From Phallus indusiatus (lineage: Eukaryota; Basidiomycota; Agaricomycetes; Phallales; Phallaceae): a DNA stretch of 64,000 bases. The stretch's first letter is position 1, and each line of letters starts with the position of its first letter. Under the pieces are notes generated by a model. The model had not been told where the DNA came from and ran no database searches. It was given only the letters and a program-made list of their open reading frames with translations. Both the position numbers and the translations under genes were made by a program. Below, in pieces: positions 12,052 through 23,391 of this stretch. The stretch spans positions 620,001 through 684,000 of the forward strand of contig JAQFWX010000007.1 in NCBI GenBank assembly GCA_027605045.1, written 5' to 3'.

Positions 12052-13582
12052 ATGTCCGAGCTCAGGCAGCTCTTACAAGGCCTCCAACTCGACTACTCAG
12101 CTTTATGCAACCTAGGTGAACCTGAAGCCGTCCTGATTTTTCATGGCTGACGACATGTTATACGTAGTCGCGAGTACGACTATCATTATCTGGGATATCT
12201 TCTTGACCTTTGATGAAGAAGTTAGTATAATATTCTGATACACAATAATCAGCAGTGCACTAAGCTTTATGAACAGGTAAAGTTTATCTGGTCGTGAGTA
12301 GCATCCTCCTCTTTCAGAATATTCCTCATAGTGATAGTCAATAAAATCATAGAAATTTTAAATTTACTCTTGTCAAAGTTTTATACGTGACAGTTCGTTA
12401 TCTTGCTGTAATTGTTTTTTGGTACGGTTGTTCTTCAAGCAGGCCTGCCAATCTACTAGGCTGACCCCGCCTCCATTGCCCTCATAGCGCGATAAACTTT
12501 GCTTTTTTCGGAGACCCGCAACGATTCAAATTTTGTCAAGCAATATTATGGATCATTAGTTTCGCTGGTTCATTCACAGCAGCATGCTCCAATATACTGC
12601 TCATACAACGAGGTTGCATCTAGGTTTTTTATTCACATTATTATGCTGAAATTGAACCAAATTTTTAGTTTATGCATTCTACGAACAGTCAAAACATATA
12701 CTCACATTCCTGTCTTTACTCTTCATAATAACAGAAACCGTAGCTGTGGTTTTGCTGATAGTGGGTGTACCTGGGTATCGTACTATCAACTTAAAAGGAG
12801 ATTTTGGTCCGCTTTTCGGAGCTTGTGCAATTGAACAACATCCTGAAAAAGTATCGTTTGTCTTGTGAGTGTGTTATCCATAAAATAATAATAGAGAAAA
12901 ATGGTTTCATTATCCGAAAGTGTCTCAGAACTTATATTCCAAGTTATTGCCGTCATCTGCATTATTGCACGATTCGTCAAAGTTCAGCTCGGAGCAAGAA
13001 AAACGAACGTACCGTATTCTCGGTTGTGCAAAGATTTCACTAGGGATGGAATATGGGTATTTATGATCTTGTCTCGTGAGTAGTACATATCAATGAACAA
13101 TGATTTAGTTTTACTTGATAAAGGCTTACCTAAATCACAGTAAACTTCCTCCTTTCTGGAGTTTATATGCATACTTCAGGTTCAAATTCTGGCTTTGGTC
13201 CAATTTTGGCCTTGTAAGTTCAATTTTCTGAATGTGTCTTTTCGTCGGTTATTACATGGATGTAGATGGTCATACGCTTTTTCTACCGTTTGCGTGAGTA
13301 CTATCAGCCACAACATAAAAATGGTGGACGATTACCCTTTTCCCAACTAATGTGTTAATATTGCAGTGCCCGCGTTTGATACTAAACTTGAATCCAAAAT
13401 ATAATATTGTCACACCACTGTCCGTAACTGTCACACCACTGTCCATAACTGTCACGCGACTGTCCTTGAGCGTCACCGTCTGCGGCCTTCTCTGTCCGCT
13501 GCATCAACCTTTTTTTTTACCGTCCCTGAACATTATCCGTCCCTGCAACGAATCTAGACTGTCACCAAAAATGTCCGTCTGA
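12052..13582 (+). CDS. DUF6533 membrane protein whose C-terminus is replaced by transposon sequence
   Basis: Exons 12052-12115, 12168-12220, 12277-12293, 12353-12421, 12488-12612, 12669-12864, 12921-13075, 13141-13213 and 13266-13293 are in frame and typical of the family (STTIIIWDIFLTFDEE, VKFIWS, VLYVTVRYLAVIVFW). Exon 10 begins at 13367 but after nine codons (to 13393) runs into the left end of the element at 13394. Reading continues through the inverted repeat to a stop at 13580-13582, adding a repetitive tail (TPLSVTVTPLSITVTRLS). The chimera would be 331 residues. The original last codons survive at 21335-21385 and would have given 285 residues. Whether the chimera is stable is unknown. 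Confidence 0.8.
13394..13480 (+). repeat. Left terminal inverted repeat of the 7.9-kb element
   Basis: It contains taatattgtc followed by three 21-bp direct repeats built on TGTCacACCACTGTCC-rTAAC, then a GTCC-rich stretch. It matches the reverse complement of 21241-21325 with scattered mismatches. The outermost 6-8 bases differ between ends. Confidence 0.9.
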
Positions 13583-14140
13583 ATCATAACGGTCTTAGTG
13601 CCGAACAGTTTATTGATCTATCCCTGAACAGTTCCTGCCTCCATCAAGAGCGGTTTCCGTCACCCAGTTGAACCATTCCCGTCCCAACTTTGGATTTCTC
13701 CATACCTTCCGTATCAATTTGGATGATTATTTGTTTGGTGGATAGGTATTTCTCTTCGGAACCCACTAAAATTGTATATAAATCTCAAGACGCGTGTTCA
13801 GGTCCATTTTAGACCTTCTGACGCGTTCACTTCCCGTCCCTGAAAGTCATCCGTCCCTGCAATCAATACAGGCCGTCATCAAAATGGTCCGTCTAAACCA
13901 TAATGGTCTCATGCCCGAACACTTACTGATCCGTTTCCTGAACAGTTCCTGGCTCCACCAAGGGCGCTTTCCGTCACCCAGTTGAACCATTCCCGTCCCA
14001 ACTTTGGATTTCTCCATATTTTCCGTATTAATTTGGCTGATTTCTTGTCCATAAGATATCTATTTATCCGTGGAACATCTTAAAATTGTTTAGGAGTTTT
14101 CAAACGCGTTTTCAGATGTATTTTAGGCATAAACAAATAA
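13520..14140 (+). repeat. Two tandem subterminal repeats of about 310 bp
   Basis: 13520-13833 and 13834-14140 are direct repeats (offset 314 bp). Both start cgtccctgaa and share the ccgtcacccagttgaaccat block and a cgcg-tgttcag-rich end. Several changes separate the copies. Subterminal repeats of this sort often bind transposase (inference). Confidence 0.85.
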
Positions 14141-14361
14141 ACGGCTGTTTTTTAACACGTGTTCGTCGAGCCACCGTAAGGGACGATTTCAGAATGCCCT
14201 GATTTTCATGACTCGCACATTCGGACTACTTACGGCTTGGGTACACGGTTAAAATTAACAATAGAAGTTACGGCGCAAAGCATTGATCAAAAGACAAGGC
14301 TATACTAAATCAAGGAAAGGAAGGCTATTTTCTAATGGATGGTTAGTTAAACCTAAGCACG

Positions 14362-14940
14362 TCAAACATCCTCCGTAAGAATTTGTTCGACCATCGCCTC
14401 CTCAGTCTCTTCCTCAAGTTTCTCATCCGAGTCGTGGATTAACTAATGAGCTCACAGTAAGTTCAATACGTCATTGCAAGATACACAAAAATAGACCTTA
14501 CCGATACCAGATCTTCTAAGATGGACGCAAGCACCGTCATACTATAAACAGCCGTCACTATACAATTCAGAATATATGCCTTCATTACTTACAGTCTTTT
14601 TGCTTGACGTCGACGACTATCATCGCGCAATTTTGAATATATGAAATTCCATTTAATTAAATTCAAATCCTGATCCATTATCAATTCTACGACTACGTGT
14701 CGCGGCTCTTCTGGTTGTTTGGATTCGCGGCCAGCTCCATCTTCAAAAACGACGTCACTGGCTTCCGAACCCCCTATCCCCAAGATCTCACTGATGGTTT
14801 CATCGTCAACAACGACATCAGAGGTAGGGAATGTACTATCAGAATTCATAAAGAATTCATCCGCACTATCTAGATTCTTCGAAAGGTGTTGAAAGGTGAG
14901 ATAATAACCGGGGTGAAGGCTCAAGTAGACTTACAGCCAT
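14362..14940 (-). CDS. Small acidic protein encoded in the 7.9-kb element, unknown function
   Basis: Four minus-strand exons (14940-14935, 14876-14593, 14541-14502, 14442-14362) join in frame to 136 residues, starting MANLDSADEFFMNSD. The first exon holds only ATG GCT before a GTAAGT donor. The N-terminal half is rich in Asp/Glu/Ser. The middle has a basic patch (SKLRDDSRRRQAKRL). The C-terminus is again acidic (SDEKLEEETEEAM). No family is recognised. It transcribes away from the Ulp1-like gene and toward the left end of the element. A role as an accessory or DNA-binding partner of transposition is only a guess. Confidence 0.55.
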
Positions 14941-15329
14941 TTACGTAGGGCAAGGACGATGCAGCGACAAAGAGGGAAAACGAAGAAAGTAAGCGTCAAA
15001 GGTTTGGGAGATAAAAGTGGTGAGAGCGAGCGATGTTGAAATCCCGTCAGAGTCCAGAGTTTTATACTCACTACTAGTAGTTATGAACTTACGGGTTCCC
15101 TTCCGGAAATATCAGTGGCGGAAACATCCACACACACGTGTATGCTTCATCTCCTTTGCCAGATCTATGAATGACACGTTTTTTTAGCACAAATACGTTT
15201 AAAATTTCACCCAATCCCACATGCATTCATGTCCAAAGCTTGCAGGTTTGGTTTTGAGAAGTGGTGCATCGGGTTTGCCAGCTGATCTCGTAAGTTATAT
15301 TTCAGGAAGCTATGTTCTTTCAACTTGGG

Positions 15330-15815
15330 CTCACACGTTCGCAAAGTTTATGTATTATTGTCGGGCCAGCGGTCGTAGTACCGCTTTTAACCCAGGTTAG
15401 TAATTTCGCAAGCCAATCTTTCCAAGTCAGGCTTGCACGTTCACAGATTTAGATACTACTTTCGGACCGAAGTACTACACGTAATATTTTCTCGAGTCAT
15501 TTTTCGAACTCGGGCATACACGCTCACGAAGTTTATGTACTACTTTCGGACCGAAGTACTACGCGTAATATTTTCTCGAGTCATTTTTTCGAACTCGGGC
15601 ATACATGCTCACAAAGTTTATGTATTGATTTCGGACCGTAGTACTACATGTACAGGGTTAGGTATTTACTCAAGTCATTTTTTCCAACTCGGGCTTACAC
15701 ATTCACAGAGTTTATGTATTAATTTCGGACCGTAGCACAGGGTTAGGTATTTACTCAAGTCATTCTTTCCAACCCGGGCTTACACGTTCACAGAGTTTAC
15801 GTATCACTTTCGGAT
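15330..15815. repeat. Minisatellite of about six 85-105-bp units
   Basis: Units contain tttatgtayt-attttcggaccg-agtactac followed by ctcgagtcatttttcgaactcgggc, starting near 15341, 15444, 15529, 15614, 15709 and 15795. The outer units are the most diverged. The open frame 15433-15735 is a by-product of the repeat and is not a gene. Confidence 0.8.
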
Positions 15816-16418
15816 CAGGTTCCCTGATGCTAATGTTCTTTGCAGGTTCAGTTGTTTATCACTGAATTCCTCCGGCGTGGGTTTAATGATCGGACAGCGG
15901 ACAATGTGCTTCAAGGTTCTCAGGCCGCTGCAGGTGTATGTTTCCGCCCCGTGTTTGCAGGTTTATTCAATAATTGGATGATTGCCGTAGGTTTTTAAGC
16001 CTAAGTAAGTCCAGCTTTTCTCCGAAAGACTCGTGTGATGTTTACATGCGGCACAGTGAACCTGCAGCCTCGTGGCTGCACAACGCGTGTCTAATTTCCG
16101 CGTCGTGCTAATGTTAGTCGGGGCCGGTACCGTGCCATGAGGCATTTCACACTTCTGAGTTGAGTCACGAAAAATTCTAAGTCCTTCAAATCATCTCACT
16201 TAGCTCGTAAGATCTTGAGGGATGATGAAGCACGCGTAGTCTTTGTACTCATCTCACGCGTATGGTTCTTACACTGCGCCTGGTTTTCCTTAAATATCTG
16301 ACCCTGGTCAAACTGTTGATATATGTATGCGCTATTCACGGTATGTTTTTCGTTCGTAAAACCAGAGTTCAAAATTCCATTAGCTTAGATTGTACTTCAA
16401 CTGTTCCCCTTCTTCTCT

Positions 16419-19400
16419 ATGTCTTTAGATCCTGCTGCTCCTAAGAAGCGTCCTCCAGGTCGACCACCTAAGATACACCATATCACGGGTCGCAAAGCTG
16501 CTAATCTAGCCATGATGGCTCCCGATGATTCATTTTCCCGCTCTGCGACACCCCTCTCCAATGCTGTAGATACTCTTCGTTCTTCTCATTCTACCTCTAT
16601 CCCCAGCACTCCCAACCTCTTGACTCCCGTTGTTGCTCCAATCTCGGCACTTGAGATCATTGCTACTCAAACGGAGGTTGAGAGACGCTCCAAACACTGT
16701 TAGGGCTACTCAGCTCACACTAGAGGGAGGGGATCCTAAGTGATATATATTGGGAAAATACTAACTACTCACCTAGAGGGAGGGGATCCTAAGAGAACAA
16801 GCTTAGGGACCCTCACTCTAGGTACAGCTACTATATACATAAACGACGACGCGGCGTGCGGCCCTGGCACAGCTAAGTGCCAGGCGCCCAAGCCGAACCT
16901 AAGCGACGTGATGTCACGGGCATCACGCCGGGTACGAGCGCGCGAGTAGAGAAAGTGAAATAGAGACGAAACAAGGAAGCGGAAAGTAAAAGTAAAACAC
17001 GGAAATAATAAATAAAATAGAAATGAAGTGATGCCGATGGTAATAATCAAGGAAAATGAGAGACGGCGGTAGCGTACCCTGACACAGTCCGTACTAGCTG
17101 GGTACACTACGCAGGCCGTCCTGCTTCAATCCGTCCTTTACACCCTCGACGATCCAGACGGCACGTCACATTTCAGAAAAAACGTGGTCCGAAACGTCCT
17201 GATCGAGGCAGGAACTCTCTGTTCCTTCGTTCTGTTATTCGGGACGCGAATGAAATCAAGAAGCGACAGGAGCTGAAAAAGCGACAGTTTTTACAAAAAA
17301 AGGGCACACTTCGGGGTCCATATCGAGGTCATTCGTCTCAAATTCCTCCAAGCTCAAGTCGCAATAGCGTTGATGCCGTTGAGCCTCTTATTCCTGAGCC
17401 TCGTATTCCTGAGCCTCGTATTCCTGAGCCTCGTATTCCTGAGCTTCTTATTCCTGACAGTCTGTTCTCTGAAGACGTTGAAATCTACTCACCAGACATG
17501 CGACGATGGGACGACCCACATTACACCTTACGAATTGAAGAAATGGAAATTTTCGTAGAACTTCTGAATTCGTTATCCGTTGTGAATCACCTCCATACAT
17601 GGGTTGGAATTTCGGGCACTTGTCGTGTGGAAACTAATGTAGCGACTGCTTTATGGCGCACTGATAACATAGAGGTATGTGTATGTGTCATATAGCCAAA
17701 GGCAAACATAACCATATTCAACAGGAAGGATCGTTCACACACCGTATTCACCACCAATTTGCGAACGTATTCAAACGACTAATCTTCATTCATTTGATTG
17801 GTTTTCACTGGACAATATGGGATTATACCCACGTCAACGATGTCGTTAGGTGTCGAGCCATTAATCCTATTCCAAACCTCGCTCAACTTGAAAGTGTTGA
17901 ACGTGAAACCCACTGGGCCGTCATCCATGGAATGCGCCAGTTGCATAACCTCCCGCCAATTCAGGTACGTGTTTATTTGATAGATGCATATATTTCGTAT
18001 ATTGAGTCGTTTTAGACACACCATCCGTTTGAGCCAGTTTTGACTGGATTGCAAGTGGATTCTGTCTCGTGCGGCTTTTGGGCCGCCTTCTTCGCTTTCA
18101 CTTCAATGCTGGGCATTCCAGACAGCTCGCCGAACCTATCCACGTTAACAGTTGAACGCGTAAAGACCTATCTCAAGCCAATCTGGCTCAGCTTCCTACA
18201 AGAGCCAGGATTGGACGCACGGAATATAAGACCTATTTTTAGGGATCTAGCACCGCCAAACTGCCCTCCCTCCCGAATCTCTTTAGCAAACGGATATATT
18301 GTAAGTGGAATCACTCTGTAACTTAAATTCATACATAGATAAATACATCGTTATAGGTAGCGCGGCGACCATCAAGTATGGTAGCAATCCCAATGCTGAA
18401 TAACCAAACCAGTACATCATCGGATGTAATCTCTTATTTCGACCCCCTCGACTCTGCATCTCTCCCGCGCGCACTTTCGATTTGTGAAAAATTGTTGGAC
18501 GAAGAAGGCCTGATCGTTATAGGAGGATGCCATTTCATTGGTCCTCAGGAGATTCGAATCCTACTCGATCGCGACCACGGCCGGTATGGGACAACCGCTC
18601 AGATCACGGATTCGATCGTTAACGCATATTTATTCTTAATGGAAGCGGAGTATAAGATACGGAGAAAATCACATCCCAATATTCCAGACTTCGTGCTTGC
18701 CGACAACTTGAAAACGACAGTGATGGCTACACGACCAGCTTCCGGCAAGTTCAAGCCCAATCAACAGCTTGAAAAACACACGCTTTGGTTTCCAAATGTG
18801 AGCACTTTTTTTTCAAACCATTTTGATATTGACGCTTTCATTGATAGGTCAACATTTTTGAAAGGGAGCTCATTATATTGCCGTGGCATATTTCTGCCAA
18901 TTCCCATTGGATTCTGATTGCTATACGGCCATTCACAAAACATGTACGAGTATACGACAGTGCTACGACTAGAATTACGAGACAACACAAGGATATTATA
19001 AAGGTAAGTCAGTCGCTTTTCCGCAGAAGTCCAGAACTAACATTGGTGAAGCGTGTCATGCGATTTTTAGAGTATGAACACGGACAACATCATGCACTTG
19101 CCCCATTTCCTCAGATTTGGAGGCAGAATGCAGAATTTTACATTACACAAGGGGTATGTGTCGAACATAAATTGAACAATTAAAGTGTAGTGACAAATTC
19201 TCAGGTGATCGCCAACGCCCAGCAAACCGACTCTTTTAACTGCGGCATATATGCTTTGCACTTTTGCCGCAGTCTTTGTCAAGGGAAGGAAGAGCGTTGT
19301 GCAAATGTTCCAGCCAGCGAAATTGCCAATCTACGCTACGAAATTGGGTGTCTTTTCTCAAAGTCCAAATGCGTTCCAATGCCACCTCCAGTAGTCAACA

Positions 19401-20771
19401 TTACAACTGCTCCAGATACGCCAATAGAGGTTTTCACCCCAACACCCGTGCCCCAAACTCGTCCATCGTCCCCTTATACTCCCACTCCTCCTACATCGCC
19501 ACAACTCAAGCTTGCTGAGTTTCCCATGGACCCTTCACTTATCGCGTACAGCAATACAATCAAGTCTCAAAAGCCGCTGCCCAAAGTTCAACCGTCAACC
19601 AGTCCCTCTCAACTGTTATCGCTTTATGGGATTAAAGTAGATGTCTGGCGTATGTTTATGCATCCGTGCGACGGTCTCTATTATCCGGGAAGGATTACGC
19701 GTGTGGATACAGAACTGGGCACGTACAAGTGGGAAATACTGTCTGAAACGTCTTACAGTCCACACATGGCAATCCCGGATCATTTTCGTGTCGAGTCGGT
19801 CAACGACCACACGAGTCATCTTTCGACAAGCCTGAGTTTGTCTCAGGTAAGGTCTGTTTTTTTCCTATCACTCAGACTAATACTTGATTAGATGGGAATA
19901 ATACGATGGCCGGCTGTTATGGATGACTCGCTCCTGGAGGCAGCAATGATGGCATACCATCACGAGACAGACCGCATAGATTTATCTACGCATTTATCGC
20001 AACCGAAGCAGCAATTACTCTCAACTCTGAGGGCGCAATCTGGACATGCCCGAGATATATTCCTCAAGCGTACTACTACGTTACAAATCCTTCATGAAGA
20101 CTGGGGGAAATTCGAGTCAAAATGGCCTGTTTCCGAGCGTGCACGGATGTCTTTTGAGTTCACTGACTCACACCTTCGTCATTTGGATAGCAATGACAGG
20201 TTTATTATCAAACACTTGGCGATTTGGGAGTTGTTCTCAGGGGATGAAGCGTCTCCCCAAATGGATAAGATCTTGGGTCTGGGGCAATGCATTTTGGGAT
20301 ACTTATGCCTCGCGCATTACCTCGCACTGACGCCTGACTTAGTCTATTATCTCAACCAAAAGGAACTCATCATTCGTCCCGAAAGTATGTTTGAAAAAGC
20401 GTGGAAGGTAATGGAAGCCTCTGTCATATATGAAAGCATGGACGACTGGCCAAAACTCCGTAACATCCACCGATTTATTGACCCAGAGCTGCAGCTGCCC
20501 AGTCTTCAAATAATGAACAGAACCGGAGAGAAAAACGTAAGTTTTCCCTCCAAAAAACCATAACTCATTATATAAACACTGATCATACATTTACCCTTAG
20601 ACGAAAGATAATATCAATTCGAGAGCTGGCTCCGTTCAGTCATCGCAGCCTAACTTGGATGCTGTGAGGCCACCGCCCGTTGCTCCGGAAGACGAGGCGA
20701 ACATGCCGCTTGCTCAGAGACGCGCCAAGAGGAAGGCTGCAATTAATCACGCATTTATAAAAGGTGTTTAG
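16419..20771 (+). pseudogene. Ulp1-like (SUMO protease, C48) large protein gene of the element, interrupted by a 405-bp insertion
   Basis: Exons 16419-17674 (minus the insertion), 17725-17964, 18016-18300, 18357-18797, 18848-19003, 19052-19153, 19205-19846, 19892-20536 and 20601-20771 would encode about 1175 residues. Residues 9-18 (KKRPPGRPPK) form an AT-hook. An IPEPR repeat lies near residue 185. A first Ulp1-like block has H310-W and Q375-x5-C381-G. A second, complete-looking block has H624-W, D641 (VYDSA) and Q697-x5-C703-G, which matches the His-Asp-Gln-Cys order of Ulp1 peptidases. A Pro/Thr-rich linker, a chromo/Tudor-sized stretch near residue 830 and a helical C-terminus follow, ending in a basic AQRRAKRKA patch. 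The insertion at 16699-17103 creates a stop at 16701-16703. If it is spliced as GT..AG (16699 to about 17112) the frame is also restored, so the gene may not be dead. Confidence 0.75.
16699..17103. mobile_element. 405-bp insertion in the Ulp1-like gene
   Basis: The insertion is flanked by a 5-bp direct repeat, acact (16694-16698 and 17104-17108). Removing 410 bp rejoins two long open frames without a shift. Inside, the block cctagagggaggggatcctaag (nearly) occurs twice (near 16719 and 16773), followed by a TATA-like ctatatacataaa and an A-rich 3' half. Size, 5-bp duplication and composition would fit a solo LTR or another short non-autonomous element. The ends do not read TG..CA, so the class is uncertain. 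Confidence 0.65.
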
Positions 20772-21240
20772 TTTTATCGTAGAAATTATTATAGAAGTAG
20801 TTTCAACGGGCGTTTCACTCACCAGTCATTTATGATGATTAACAGCCACTGTAACATTTTTAGGACTTCTTTTCGGTTCTGATTTGGCTGAAAACAATTT
20901 ATTTAGACTTAGATTTATGTAAAAACGGTTATAAACTTTGTTCCGTATAATTTGCTTGTGTCGTCAACCAGAAATCGAAAGTTGGGACACGTATTGCTCA
21001 TACTATCATAGCATCACGCGGTAGACGGTACTTTGTCATTTTTGAGTATTTAGACCCGGGGATATTTTATTCAGAAAGTACAAAAAAAATCAAATATATT
21101 CGTATTTAAATTGTCTAATTTCATGATGTGGTTGGGGAGAAAATGAAAGTGGGGACAGTTTAGGACAACGGCGCGGGACAGTATTGGTCCAGGCCGCGGG
21201 ACGGTATGTGTCTAGCCGGCGGGACGGAGGTGGCTGAAGA

Positions 21241-21325
21241 GGGGGACGGTCAGGGACAATCCTGGGACACTTATGGACAGTGGTGGGACACTTACGGACA
21301 GTGGTGGGACAATATTATGTCATGC
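21241..21325 (-). repeat. Right terminal inverted repeat of the 7.9-kb element
   Basis: Read on the minus strand it repeats the left end: taatattgtc, then GTCCCACCACTGTCC units at 21-bp spacing. Further inward (21165-21240) GGGAC-rich subterminal motifs continue without clear pairing to the left side. Confidence 0.9.
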
Positions 21326-21334
21326 AACTTGAAT

Positions 21335-21385
21335 TACTCGGCGAATCGGGTGTTGAATCCTAGTGTTCTAAGTTTACCGTACTAG
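21335..21385 (+). pseudogene. Orphaned 3' end of the 12052 DUF6533 gene
   Basis: It reads YSANRVLNPSVLSLPY then stop, matching the last exon of the intact paralog at 28661-30016 (YSAKRVLNPSVPSLPY). It is separated from its gene by the 7.9-kb element. The target repeat at 21326-21334 precedes it. Confidence 0.85.
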
Positions 21386-21551
21386 ATCCATAAATAGATC
21401 CCAGTTACAAAAAGGAAGCGAAAAATGCACATAAAGATGGGAGAGAGACGCAACTGTGCGACCACACAGTAAGACAAACGAGAAGGTGATGACGTCGTCT
21501 CACGATACGCACAAACGCAGTGGTGAGTTGGTGGTGAGCGGAGGTTCAATT

Positions 21552-21625
21552 TGATGCCGATGCCGCCTAAACTCCGACAATTATAACCTATTTTTGAGTT
21601 CTGGCCACAATGATCAAACTGAAGC
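21552..21625 (+). pseudogene. Relic of the eIF3g (TIF35) 5' end, copy 3
   Basis: The gatgccg, ctccgacaa and ctgaagc blocks align with 30115-30188. The ATG at 21610 is kept but the codons after it differ. It stands about 165 bp after the orphaned stop of the 12052 gene and about 710 bp before the 22323 gene, the same relative place that intact TIF35 has after the 28661 gene. Confidence 0.65.
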
Positions 21626-23391
21626 AGACATCCTTTCCATCTCTCCAAAGTTTTCCCATATTTATGATATGAGAAGTCACTCACCAACGGTATCTCGGGA
21701 AAAGGCGTCGTCTTGAACATCTCGAAGACGGAACAACGCTACATAACATATTCTTGGTTGGCAGTTGCGAACATATCTTCTCGTTTATTGCCAATACATC
21801 CAACCCAGCGCATCAATCTCCAGATTCCTGAGGTAAAAAAACAGCTTCGTAGAAGACTAGAAGTCTGAGGCATGAGACCTTGAAATATTGTCATCAATGA
21901 AGACCTTTGTTTTTTTCATCACACTTTAATAGATGGAAACTCATTTCGTCATGGTAGAAGCCTCATTTGAGACCTGCTTGAAGATGGGAACTCAGTCGAC
22001 CCGTAAACCTTGAAAGGATTAAGAATAAGTACTAACAGGCCTACGACGTCGGACGTACTACACTAATAAAATCCCCTTTGGTTTCTCCAAAAAGCGAGGT
22101 CATGATTTGGTGACGCTGTCACAAGGGCCTATCTATGGACACTAGCATCTCCAAGTTGTCATAGATCCTGTGAGCGGCGGGGAGAAAGGGAATGAGGAGA
22201 GATCGCACTCGATTGAAATTAAGTGGGAATTGACTAGAATTCGGTTGGTCTCCACGCTTCTATATAAATAGCTGTGCGAGCCGAATCTTCAACACTGCCA
22301 ACTTGCAGCAAGTTGAATCATCATGCCCATGCTCGCGGTCTATATACCTTTGTTCGAGATTTTCTATTCAAGTCAATATAGTCTACGTAAAAGATTAATT
22401 CTTATTTCCATTCATTCCTGACTAACAAAGTGTCGTAGTCGCTGGCATAACTTTACTTGTCTGGGATACTCTTCCGACCTTGGATGAAGAAGTAAGTACT
22501 TACTACTCACCCACGGGCGATTATCACGCATTGAACTTTAGGACAGATAAGATTTATCCGGACGTATGTAGTCCTTTGAGAATAATCTTTCTTGTGGGAT
22601 TGGAAATCGGAAACACCTTAGATTCAAATTTACCTGCGTTAAACTTCTATATTTAACGGTTCGGTATCTTGTCCTTATGATTTATTGGTAATATGCACAG
22701 AATATTCGTCTGTATAGATGTTTTGATATCTCTCAAGTGCAATGATTTTCGGGTCTTCGGGGGGCTTCAAACAATTTGACAGGTTTTGCCTGGCGCTACC
22801 GTGGATCATTTATTTCGGTGGCTCATTCGCAATAGCATGCTCGAACATACTACTCATACAACGAGGTGCACCTATTCATTCAATCCCATCATTAAATTAA
22901 GCCAATTGTCAGTTTATGCATTCTATGGGAGATCGAGACGCATACTTTGGATCCTGTCTTTACTCTTCGTATCGACCGAGACCGCGGTGATTGTTGTCCT
23001 TGTCCTCAATGCGCCAAGATTTTTGACGATCCGGCTCAATTTACTACCGGCCTGTATCGTTATATTGTATTCTGAGAAAATATCCTTCGTCTTGTAAGCA
23101 GTGTCGAATATTAACGTGGATAGACCTTTCCTAATACAAGTTCTTTTAAAAGTTTCGCCGAGCTCATATTTCAAAGTCTTGCTTTTGTCTGCATTGTCGC
23201 TCGTTTTACCAAGCTTCACTTTCGAGCATGGAGAATAAATGTTCCATATTCTCCGTTATACATAAATTTCTTCAGAGATGGGATCTGGGTTTTTACGATC
23301 TTGTTCTGTAAGTACTAACATCCCAAGCTCAAGTGTTCTTCGTGGCTCCAACCGCTTAATCACAGTAACCTTCCTATTGTCTGGCATTTAT

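Larger units (their letters stand above)
13394..21325. mobile_element. 7.9-kb DNA transposon-like element with long inverted repeats, carrying a Ulp1-like protease gene
   Basis: The element is bounded by inverted repeats of at least 75 bp (13394-13480 and 21241-21325) that share a 21-bp-periodic array of CACCACTGTCC units. It is flanked by a 9-bp direct repeat, aacttgaat (13385-13393 and 21326-21334). Removing element plus one repeat restores the reading frame of the host DUF6533 exon. Inside are tandem subterminal repeats, a small minus-strand gene, a minisatellite and a large plus-strand gene with Ulp1 (C48) catalytic motifs. No transposase domain was recognised. KDZ elements of mushrooms (often Ulp1-linked, long imperfect ends, about 8-bp duplications) and Mutator-like elements (9-bp duplications, Ulp1 capture known in pl­ants) are the two candidates. 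The assignment is open. Confidence 0.85.

Noticed and set aside
13270..13476. 68-codon minus-strand frame with VTV repeats
   Set aside because: Reads the 21-bp units of the inverted repeat backwards.
15433..15735. 100-codon frame
   Set aside because: Translation of the minisatellite units, not a protein gene.
13394..21325. CRISPR-like reading of the repeated GTCC units
   Set aside because: Eukaryotic context, units contiguous without unique spacers, and mirrored at the other end as a transposon inverted repeat.
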